From a virus, in the IMG/VR virus record IMGVR_UViG_3300006076_000019, positions 1 through 28,863 of that record: 28,863 nt of DNA; one strand, 5' to 3'. This document shows, piece after piece, positions 13,782-21,900 of the stretch. How positions within the stretch are numbered: the stretch's first letter is position 1; each line of letters opens with the position of its first letter. The notes below the pieces were generated by a model that was not told the origin of the DNA, did not search any database, and worked only from the letters and a program-made list of their open reading frames with translations. The position numbers and the translations under genes are program-made.

Positions 13782-14292
13782 AACTGAGGGCACTAAAAAC
13801 CTTGAAAAAGCACTTGTTCAACTTGGTAGATCGGCAGGGTTTAAAGCGCTCACTGGTGCTATGAGAGACGCAGCTAAGCCTATCATTGTAGATGCAAGAA
13901 ACAACGCGCCATCAAAGACTGGAACGTTAAAGAAAAACATCATCAGCCAAGTTTTCAGAGGTAAAGGTTATTCCGATAGCGTTGCGACCCTTCACATAGG
14001 GTTCAGAAAGAAAAAGGCTTGGTACGGGCAAATACTTGAAAGAGGAGCCAAGCGTCACCGCATACCCGGCAAGACAGTGGGCCGAGGAAGAAACAAAACA
14101 AAAAATAATGCAAAAGTTAGTTGGGAGAAAGGCAAGGTTTACAGCAATGTTAATCACCCTGGAACAAGGCCTTACCCAATGCTGAAGCGTGCATTCGATA
14201 GAAAACACGGCGCATCCGTCAAGATTCTGAGAGAGAGACTCAGGCAGCGCATAATTTTAGAGAGCATAAAGAAGTATGGAAAAACAGCTTAA
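13762..14292 (+). CDS. HK97 gp10-like tail/neck protein
   Basis: The 176-residue protein shows the gp10 family start (TEGTKNLEKALVQLGRSAGFKALTGAMRDAAKPI) and the RNNAPSKTGTLKKNI motif. A basic, glycine-rich middle and a TRPYPMLKRAFD segment near the end complete the pattern. It acts in tail completion or head-tail joining. At 176 residues it is somewhat longer than many homologues because of a Lys/Arg-rich insert (about residues 94-126). It overlaps both neighbours by 17-20 bases. Confidence 0.88.
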   Translation: MQSVTYKTEGTKNLEKALVQLGRSAGFKALTGAMRDAAKPIIVDARNNAPSKTGTLKKNIISQVFRGKGYSDSVATLHIGFRKKKAWYGQILERGAKRHRIPGKTVGRGRNKTKNNAKVSWEKGKVYSNVNHPGTRPYPMLKRAFDRKHGASVKILRERLRQRIILESIKKYGKTA

Positions 14293-14671
14293 AGCCATCT
14301 TATCCAGTGACACCGAGCTCTCATTGATTGTTGGAAATAAAATATCACCCATTCAGCGAGATAGCTTTCCTTCAATCTCATACGAAAAGGCCAGTTATTC
14401 AGAAGATACCGATATACACGGTGTCACTATGGGCGTTTGTCGCTCTCGGTTTCTCATAACTGCCAGATCTACGTCTTACGAAGAAGCCAAGAAAATGGCA
14501 ACGCTAATACATAGAACACTCTCTGGTAAGTCGGGTTTGTTTGATGGCGTTCAAATATTTCTGACCGAATTCATTGACGAAAACCAGAATCAAATATTAG
14601 AGCCAGACATTGTTGAAATAAGTCTGGAATATCAATTTCACCATACCAGCGCGAACAAATCGCCGAAATAA
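14276..14671 (+). CDS. tail completion protein (DUF3168-like)
   Basis: The 131-residue product has the gp17/DUF3168-type pattern: a short helix (MEKQLKAILSSDTELSLIV), then PIQRDSFPSISYEKAS, an RFLITARSTSYEEAKKMATLIH strand-helix and a C-terminal VEISLEYQFHH strand. These proteins terminate the tail tube at the head side. Its place between the gp10-like and tail tube genes agrees. Confidence 0.85.
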   Translation: MEKQLKAILSSDTELSLIVGNKISPIQRDSFPSISYEKASYSEDTDIHGVTMGVCRSRFLITARSTSYEEAKKMATLIHRTLSGKSGLFDGVQIFLTEFIDENQNQILEPDIVEISLEYQFHHTSANKSPK

Positions 14672-14683
14672 AGAGGCTTATAT

Positions 14684-15100
14684 ATGACTACGTCAATCAT
14701 TGCTGGCTCAAAGTTTGAGTTTTCAACAGACGATACTACTTTCACTGAAGTAAAAGGTATTCAAACGCTGCCTGATTTCCGTGAAGAGAGCGGGGAACGA
14801 GAAGTTACATCGGTGTCTGATACTGTTCGCCAGTATGATAACGAAATGGATTCTCCGACAGAACAAGAGCTTACTGCTTTTTACATTAAAAGTGACGCTG
14901 ACCAGCTAGCATTCAGAACGCTAGCGAGACAAAAGGGCGCTTGCACTATCAAGGTTACCTACTCGGACGGCGAAACTGTCACGTTTGAAGCAAAACTCAA
15001 AAACTACGGCATCATGGGCGGCGATGCGCCAAGCACGAAAATGTGGGCTTGCGTTATCCGCAGAACTACACCGATTGAATTTGACGAGGCTTCATCATAA
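14684..15100 (+). CDS. major tail tube protein
   Basis: The 138-residue protein fits the small siphophage tail tube family: SIIAGSKFEFSTDDTTFTEV, then GIQTLPDFREESGEREVTSV, a TVRQYDNEMDSPTEQELTAFY loop and a closing strand. Stacked hexamers form the tube around the tape measure. AAGAGG upstream of the ATG is a fair ribosome site. The TAA overlaps the start of the chaperone gene by one base. Confidence 0.9.
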   Translation: MTTSIIAGSKFEFSTDDTTFTEVKGIQTLPDFREESGEREVTSVSDTVRQYDNEMDSPTEQELTAFYIKSDADQLAFRTLARQKGACTIKVTYSDGETVTFEAKLKNYGIMGGDAPSTKMWACVIRRTTPIEFDEASS

Positions 15101-15456
15101 TGGGTTCTCTTTCTCTAGCCATGGAGTTCGCAAAGAACTCTAAAAAAGCAACGGTGGAAACAAAAACTATCGGGAAAGTTGACCTTCTTCCAATGAAGTT
15201 AACCAGCAGGCTACATGTTCAGTCAGCCGCAGCCGTTGAAGGCTCCTTTGAACATGTCCTTCTGGTTATCGCTTATTCATGGGCTGAAAAAGGTGTAAGA
15301 CTGAGCGATTCAATGGACGTTAATGAGTTGGTAAGCATCCTTGATGACCTTGGCATGACTGAGCAGGGCATGGAAGATTTGAATTTGCTTTTCTCCGAGG
15401 CCAACAAGCTTTCCAAATCAAGCACCAGCGATGTAGAGGAAGCGGTAAAAAACTAG
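15100..15456 (+). CDS. tail assembly chaperone, G-like (0-frame product)
   Basis: This 118-residue protein lies between the tail tube and tape measure genes, the invariable place of the gpG-type chaperone. It is mainly helical (SLSLAMEFAKNSKKATV, then LVIAYSWAEKGVRLSD). It ends at TAG 15454-15456, directly after the slippery sequence AAAAAAC. Chaperones of this type coat the tape measure protein during tail assembly. Most ribosomes should make this short form; a minority should shift to make the G-T fusion listed separately. Confidence 0.85.
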   Translation: MGSLSLAMEFAKNSKKATVETKTIGKVDLLPMKLTSRLHVQSAAAVEGSFEHVLLVIAYSWAEKGVRLSDSMDVNELVSILDDLGMTEQGMEDLNLLFSEANKLSKSSTSDVEEAVKN

Positions 15457-15626
15457 TCAGCGCCGAGGGTAACATGTTTGCATTTCGCTTGGCGCAAGAC
15501 CTCAAAATGACCGTTCAGCAGCTATGTGAATCAATGACTAGTGAAGAATTCACATACTGGATGGCCTACTACCACCACAGAAACCTTGAAGTAGAACGAC
15601 AGGTTAACGAAACCAAGAAGCGATAA
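15100..15626 (+). CDS. tail assembly chaperone G-T fusion by -1 frameshift
   Basis: After codon 118 (AAC, 15451-15453) a -1 shift on A-AAA-AAC brings ribosomes into the frame that starts CTA at 15453. This frame is open for 57 further residues to TAA at 15624-15626, giving a 175-residue fusion. The added T part reads LVSAEGN, then MFAFRLAQDLKMTVQQL and EFTYWMAYYHHRNLEVE, which resembles the Trp/Tyr-rich T domains of other phages. It is thought to recruit the tail tube protein to the tape measure. The tape measure start follows 6 bases after this stop. An internal ATG at 15474 with GAGGG ahead could also give the T part alone. Confidence 0.88.
15435..15495 (+). promoter_or_regulatory. programmed -1 frameshift signal
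   Basis: All three elements known from E. coli dnaX-type sites are visible. An internal SD-like AGAGGA lies at 15435-15440. The slippery heptamer AAAAAAC is at 15447-15453, in the correct phase. After a 6-base spacer a stem forms, GCGCCGAG (15460-15467) with CTTGGCGC (15488-15495): 8 bp with one G-T wobble and a 20-base loop. The 0-frame stop directly follows the heptamer. Confidence 0.85.
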
Positions 15627-15632
15627 TTCTGA

Positions 15633-17696
15633 ATGGCAAAAACGATACTAGCCGATCTGGTAACCAGAATGACGGTGGAGAGCGCGCAATTTAAGCGCGA
15701 GCTCGAAAAAACCACTGCAAAAACGGTCGCATGGTCAAAGGTTCAACAAAATGCTGCCAATCAAGCGCAATACACAAACAATAAAATGGCTAAGTCGTTC
15801 GATAATGCATCGAAATCAGCTAAAAAGCTTGGTGGCGGCGCAATAACACAGGTTGGTTATCAGGTTCAGGATTTCGCGGTACAGGTCGGCGGTGGAACCA
15901 ACGCCTTAATCGCCTTTGGTCAACAGGGTTCGCAACTTGCTGGAATATTCGGACCTACCGGTGCAGTGGTTGGTGCATTTATCGCGATTGGTTCCGTTTT
16001 AGGTTTAACGCTTTTACCTGAAGTATTTAAATCAAAAGACGCGATGAACGAACTTTCGCAATCGATGGAACGTTTGCGAGAAGTTGCGGAAAAGAGCAAG
16101 ACTGGCGTTTATGGCTTTACTGATACCATTCGTGAACTATCGAAGGTTGGCTCCACGGTTGTTGCGGCTGAGTTAGAAGCGTCATTAATCCGCGCAGAAA
16201 AAGCAGCTTCGGCGGCTGCATCAAGCATCGTAGAAAAACTTTCAGGTTTAGACGTTGGTTATGGCTTTTCTGATGTTGCGGATTATGTCGAAGCCTTAAA
16301 CGCAGATCTCGGTTTTGCTGTAAGCCACACGGAAGGATTTAGAGACACAGCAAAAGAATTAGGTGAAGAATTTGGTAGGACGGGAAAAGCGGCGGCCGAA
16401 GTAGGCACCGCAATAATTAAGCAGCTGGCAGAACTGCAAAAATCGCCAGATGCGACCAGATTTGAAACGCTTCAAAAGTACCTTTCTGACTTGTCGCTCT
16501 CAGGCGATAAGGTGTCAGAATCTGCAAAGTTAATGGTTTCGGATTTGCGTCTATTCTTTGCTGAAGCAAAGAGCTCTGCCGAGATTGCTGAGTTCCTCAG
16601 CGAAAAGCTAAAGGAAATAAAAAGTGGCGATGATAGCTCAGTAGCCCCGCCAGACTTAAGTTTGGACAAAAGCGCTGAACTCATAAAGCAACTGCAACAA
16701 GAACTAGACATAACCAAGCTGAAAATAAACGGTAATGAGCTAGAGGCAATCAAACTAGCCAACGCTTTTTCGCTTGGCAAAAACTCCATTTCTGAGTTAC
16801 CTAATGAAGCGCAGAAACTTCTTGAAACGCTCTATAAAATCAATCAGCAACAGGAAGAAAACCAGAAACAGTCGGCAATAGAGACACGCTCACTGTCACA
16901 GGTAGAGTCTATTGAGAAACAATTCGCTGCTGAAAATGACGCTATACTGGCCGCAAATGATGAACGCATTAGCATCATAGAGTCTCTACAACTTGATGAA
17001 GAAGCTATCAAGGCAAGGGGATTTTCTAATCTCATTGAGTTGCAAGCGTTTTACATTGCAGAATCAAATGAGCTATACAACAAGCAGCGAGAAGAAGCTC
17101 TGGCTCGTGATGAAGCAGAGATCAAGCGTGAGCAAGAAAAGCAGCAACGCATAGAAGAATTTAAGAAACTATCAGAACAACGACAGCGCCAAGGTGCTAC
17201 ACAAAACTTCCTCTCTGATTTGCAGCAAGCAACCGCCAACAGTAAAAAACTGGCAGGCATACATAAAGCTGCAGCAATTTCACAAGCAATCATCAACACT
17301 TATCAGGCAGCTAACCAAGCGCTAGCGGCACCTTTTCCTCCACCTATACCGCAGATATTTGCAGCTACAGCCGTAGCAGCGGGTATGGCAAACGTTGCAG
17401 CGATTAAGTCAACACCAATAGCAGGGGCTCGGGCGATGGGTGGCGAGGTTGGTGGTGGTAAAACGTACCTCGTTGGTGAGAAGGGGCCAGAACTATTTAC
17501 GCCTGGCGCGTCAGGACAGATAACCAGCAACGACAACCTTAGAAAGGCAATGGATGCGCAAAGCAAAAGCCCTTCCATTTCTCTTAGCATGAATACCGTG
17601 ATTAATGGTTCTGACGATGATGTGGTTGCTGCACTAGAACGACAGCCCCGCAGAGCCAAACGCGTATTACAGCAGTTACTTGCGAGACCTATTTAA
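15633..17696 (+). CDS. tape measure protein
   Basis: The 687-residue protein starts with the common ILADLVTRMTVESAQFKREL motif, followed by a long Lys/Ala-rich helix and a hydrophobic segment (about residues 104-128). The middle is long and helical, with coiled-coil character up to about 540. The C-terminal part shows the widespread tape measure ending: AIINTYQAANQAL with PPPIPQI, then MGGEVGGGKTYLVGEKGPELF. The length would set a tail of roughly 100 nm by the usual rule of thumb. There is no clear ribosome site; the start lies 6 bases after the frameshift-product stop, so its translation may depend on that termination. Confidence 0.93.
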   Translation: MAKTILADLVTRMTVESAQFKRELEKTTAKTVAWSKVQQNAANQAQYTNNKMAKSFDNASKSAKKLGGGAITQVGYQVQDFAVQVGGGTNALIAFGQQGSQLAGIFGPTGAVVGAFIAIGSVLGLTLLPEVFKSKDAMNELSQSMERLREVAEKSKTGVYGFTDTIRELSKVGSTVVAAELEASLIRAEKAASAAASSIVEKLSGLDVGYGFSDVADYVEALNADLGFAVSHTEGFRDTAKELGEEFGRTGKAAAEVGTAIIKQLAELQKSPDATRFETLQKYLSDLSLSGDKVSESAKLMVSDLRLFFAEAKSSAEIAEFLSEKLKEIKSGDDSSVAPPDLSLDKSAELIKQLQQELDITKLKINGNELEAIKLANAFSLGKNSISELPNEAQKLLETLYKINQQQEENQKQSAIETRSLSQVESIEKQFAAENDAILAANDERISIIESLQLDEEAIKARGFSNLIELQAFYIAESNELYNKQREEALARDEAEIKREQEKQQRIEEFKKLSEQRQRQGATQNFLSDLQQATANSKKLAGIHKAAAISQAIINTYQAANQALAAPFPPPIPQIFAATAVAAGMANVAAIKSTPIAGARAMGGEVGGGKTYLVGEKGPELFTPGASGQITSNDNLRKAMDAQSKSPSISLSMNTVINGSDDDVVAALERQPRRAKRVLQQLLARPI

Positions 17697-18283
17697 TGTT
17701 TCCCATAAACAAATTTTCCAGCGTTAATACTGAGCTCGTTTCTGATAGTCGCGCGCCCAAAGAAAGGCTCAAGCGTTACAAGAGCGAGGGCCCCAAAACT
17801 CCATATTACCGATTCACACTGACTACCCCTCCACTACCTCTGAGGGAGGGCATGGCAGTAGCCGCAGTTTTGGACTCATACCATGGAAACATTAATAACT
17901 TCGATCTTTCCAACCCGATACCACAACAAAAAGCCCAAACAGGGCTTTATTTGTATCAGGCAGCTAATAAAGGAGTTAGTGAAATTGTTTTGGCAGGTGC
18001 GCAGCCCAATGAAACTGATGCCGTTATTGCTGGAGACTTTATTCAAATAAATGGCAGTAGGAAAGCTTACCGTATTTTGGCCGATGCTAATGCTAACTCT
18101 TCTGGTCACGTCGAAGTAAAGCTCACCCAAGCTGTAATTCAAAATTACCTTGCCCCCTCAGTTGTCAAGTACGGCGCAAACGTTGTTTTCCAAGTATGCA
18201 TGGAAGACAGAGATAGCGCAGACATAACAGCTAAAGATAGCAAGTTTATATCCCACGATGTGGAACTAATCGAACAAACATGA
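17696..18283 (+). CDS. minor tail protein, probable distal tail component
   Basis: The 195-residue protein follows the tape measure with a one-base overlap and precedes another tip protein with a 4-base overlap. It is beta-rich, with a TPYYRFTLTTPPLPLREGMA segment, a central DFIQINGSRKAYRILADANA strand pair and a C-terminal VVFQVCMEDRDSADI region. The 'I-x-G-D-F-I-Q-I-N-G ... Y-R-I' stretch looks like a small beta barrel, as in tail-tip proteins. I cannot assign it to a named family; position supports a distal-tail or tip-collar role. Confidence 0.65.
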   Translation: MFPINKFSSVNTELVSDSRAPKERLKRYKSEGPKTPYYRFTLTTPPLPLREGMAVAAVLDSYHGNINNFDLSNPIPQQKAQTGLYLYQAANKGVSEIVLAGAQPNETDAVIAGDFIQINGSRKAYRILADANANSSGHVEVKLTQAVIQNYLAPSVVKYGANVVFQVCMEDRDSADITAKDSKFISHDVELIEQT

Positions 18284-18906
18284 AGCAACTGGATTCAATA
18301 ACCCTGCAACGGTTGAAAGACAACTACCGCGCGGGGCGAACAGCTATTTATCTGGTGAAAATGAAAATCAATGGTGAGTGGGTGTATATCACCGACGCAG
18401 ATACAGAAGTTGATTTTGCAGGCGCCACTTATTACCCGGGCTACATCGATGATGAAAGTATTGATGATATTGAATCAACATCTGAGCCAAAGACTAACGA
18501 TATCGGTGTTGAAATAGATGCGAACGAAAATAGCTTTGTGCCACTGTTCCTAAATGAAGGATGGATGAATGGCCTAGTAACTATCTACGAACAACACTAT
18601 GACCACTTAGGCCTTATTTTAACGAACAACATCTTCGAAGGTTTACTGGATTCAAGAGAGCTTGACCCCGAAAAAAGAAAGATACTGGCAAATATTACTT
18701 CGGTTTGGGCTGATTTCGATAAGGAAGCTGGCACAAGAACGAACACCAAAAGCCAGCAGCGGAACTACCCGACTGACACTGCTTTCGACCATGTAGCAAA
18801 AGCTAAGCGCAAAATTTACTGGGGCCGAAAAGCACCCTCATCTGCTTCATACGGTTACGACACAACAAGAACGTATTCCAAGTTTCCTGAACCGGAGGAG
18901 CCTTAA
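18280..18906 (+). CDS. minor tail protein, DUF2163/gpL-like tip component
   Basis: The 208-residue protein begins RLKDNYRAGRTAIYLVKMKI and has the features of tip-attachment proteins that sit before the hub: the strand YITDADTEVDFAGATYYPGY, a SEPKTNDIGVEIDANENSF segment, and a late Asp/Arg-rich part with PTDTAFDHVAKAKRKIYWG. The pattern 'Y-x-P-G ... I-x-x-x-S-x-P ... I-x-I' recalls the DUF2163/gp13 proteins of gene transfer agents and related siphophages, but the resemblance is moderate. It contains no Cys pair for an iron-sulphur cluster, so it is not a plain lambda gpL. A GGAGGAG stretch in its last codons is the ribosome site of the next gene. Confidence 0.65.
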   Translation: MKQLDSITLQRLKDNYRAGRTAIYLVKMKINGEWVYITDADTEVDFAGATYYPGYIDDESIDDIESTSEPKTNDIGVEIDANENSFVPLFLNEGWMNGLVTIYEQHYDHLGLILTNNIFEGLLDSRELDPEKRKILANITSVWADFDKEAGTRTNTKSQQRNYPTDTAFDHVAKAKRKIYWGRKAPSSASYGYDTTRTYSKFPEPEEP

Positions 18907-21900
18907 TGGGTTTTTTAGACGACGTAGTTGATTTTGCGTTCGGTTGGCTTATGCCAGACCCGCCAAAGCAATTAGCCCCCGGCGCTGAATTAACCAGTGC
19001 TGAAACTGATGCAAGTATCGCGAAAATATACGGGAAAGTACAAAAGAAAACCGGGCATATCGTATTTAAAGAAACAAATGATAACGACGATGATGATTAC
19101 CCAAATGACCTGCTTCATATCATCGTTGTGTGGGGTGAAGCAGTTGATAGCATCGATGAAGTTTACATTGATGATATACCCAACTCTTCAAATGATGATG
19201 CGTTCTATTCTGGTGACAAACGTGCTGTTTTCGTAAGAAACTTTCCAAATGGAATGGGTAATTATTCAGACCCAATACTTACCCGTGCAGGTTGGCGGGC
19301 GTCTGATAAACTCGAAGGTAAAGCATGCTCTTACATCCGTTTAGAGTATCACGACGATGAAACCGCCATCACATCAGAGCCAAATCTTACTGCAGACTTA
19401 ACTGGCACCACATTCACGAACCCAGCTACCGCGCTATTAGATTATCTAACCAACCCTATTTATGGAAAAGGCCTGCCATCCTCCTACATTAACTACAATT
19501 CGTTCGTTTATGGCGAGGCGCTTTGTAATTCAGATGTAGAAGAGCAGCGCGGTAACGGTCAGTACCGTGATTTGTTCAGTTGCAATGTTGCGCTAGATAC
19601 AGGGTCGACCGTACTTGAAAACGTTAACACTCTGCTTAAGCCAATGCGCGGATGGTTACCTATCATCAACGGCCAGCTTACGCTTCTAATTGAAGAAGAT
19701 AGCACCCCGGTAGATTTGCCCATCTTGGAAGAAGATATTCTTCAAATAGGAAAGATCACAGAAGGGAACAAGAACAACCGTTTTAACAGGGTAAGTGTTA
19801 CTTACTATGACCCGTCCGCAGATGGCAGCAAACAAGAAGCGGTTTACCCTGAACCCGATAGTGAGATATTTGATCAGTTACTCGCAGAAGATAATGGCTT
19901 CATACGTGAAGAAAGCGTTGATTTGAAAACGTGTCGTAACTATTACGAGGCGTTAGAATTTGCCAAGACTTATCTTGAAATATCACGCCAACAACTTAGA
20001 ACTAAAATCACACTACCCAAGTGGGCCACTGTATATGATGTAGGCGACATAGTACCGGTAACCTACATGAGCGGCTTGCCTTTTTGGGATGGCAAATTAT
20101 TCAGAATAGAGTCGAAGGAAGAAAACCGCGAAGAAGTAACGCTTAGCGTTCGTGAGCATCAGCCGTATATTTACGATTTCTTTGGCGAAGGCAATAAGCC
20201 AGAATTGCCAGACACCGCGTACACTAACAAAGAGCCAGATGCCCCAACTGATTTAGATATCGAACATATTTACAGTAACTTTGTTCAAGTGCGTGTTAGT
20301 TGGGTATCTGAAGCACAGCGCTTCGATTATCGCGTGCTTAAAGGCGATGTGATTGCTCAAACAGAGCGAGTTGCTACGCATGAAGTTGAGCTTACTGGAT
20401 TTGATTTAGGCGATTATCGCTTTCAGGTTCGCGCGTTAAGCGGATTAGGTAAGCGTTCTGGTTGGGCTGAAATACCTCTTGTGATGCAGGTTCCTTCGCC
20501 GCCAACGAGTATTAATCTCAATATTTCTAACTTTGATATCGAGGTCATTCCGTGGCTAGAAAATGCGGGAAGTTCAGTTTCATTCGACTATACAATTACC
20601 GATGAAAATGCAACAGAGCCCGGTGAGTTAATTAGGGGGCCAGCAGCTTCTTACACGTTTTCTGGCTTGTCACCCATCACCAACTATAAGATTTGGGTAC
20701 GTTCGCACAATCCTCTGGGCGTTTCTGATTGGGTATCGGTTGAGGCTACCACGCACAATGATGCGCAGCCTATCACTGAAATCATTGAACCTATCCTTGC
20801 GCCGATCACAGTCGATATCGACGCCTTAAAGTCAAGCATCGACGACATTGATTTAAGTATCGAAGATATTGATAACCGCTTTGTTGATTTTGAAGCGCAA
20901 ACGCTAAGTATTTTTCAGCAAGAGCGTATCAGCACAGAAGCGGCGCAGGCGCTCTTGCTGCAAAGCATCAGTGAAAATGGAGCCTATCAAATCGAACTGG
21001 CGCGTCGGATAGAGCAGGGCGAAGAACTTACCAACGCGGTAGTTTATCGTGACCCGTCTAACGGCCTTATTGTTAATCGCGCTTATAACTATGCAGACGA
21101 CAAATTCACTGAAGCCTCGTTAAAGATTGATGGGGTGTCTGGCGAAGTCGAGCTTGCTTCTAAGCGCATCGGTGAGACTGAAGATGCAATAACAAGTTTA
21201 TCTTCAGAGCTTTCGTTAGTGCCTGGCATTATCACCGCAAAAGCCACCGCTATTGTGAGCGAGTCAATTTCAGCGTTAGAGCCTGCCTATGCGTTCAACT
21301 TTTTCGATAGCGCTCAGGGCTGGCAAGCAGTTAACGGAACGCTAACCGCTGGCCTTAACGAAATTACGGTTACGCACGGCGATATTGAGAATGATACGCT
21401 TAACTATCTAGCAAGCGAAAACAAGCTAATTCGTGTATCGCTACAGCGCCTAGCTGGTTCGGGTTGGTCTGGTACTGTTATTATCGAACGTGATGATAGT
21501 TCAGTTGAGACTTATGCTAACTACGTAGAAGAAGCGTCGATACTGCTAATTGATTTCTCTGCGATGGCGAGCTACACAGGTACAGTTACCCGTGTTCGGC
21601 TGGTGTTGGGTGCCTCTGTCAGTGATGAATTTAAAATATCATCGATTAGCATTGGTAAAGCAGACGCCACCACACAAGACCTAGCTAACATAACGTCAAG
21701 GGTTAATACTGCCGAGCTAGCAATTAATGCCAATGAAGCAGAAATAGCCCAGCGTGTATCAACGTCTTATTTCAACGAGAACGCAATAACGGTTAGCAAC
21801 GTTGAACAAAAAGTTAATGCACTAGACACTATCATTGCGCTAGAAGCCAAACGCCAAGAACTTATTGACAACAATGTCATTCAGAAGGCTGTATCTGCGG

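Noticed and set aside
16472-17659. Leftward reading frames opposite the tape measure gene
   Set aside because: Ser/Ala/Cys-rich shadows of a helical coding sequence, without ribosome sites or recognisable domains.
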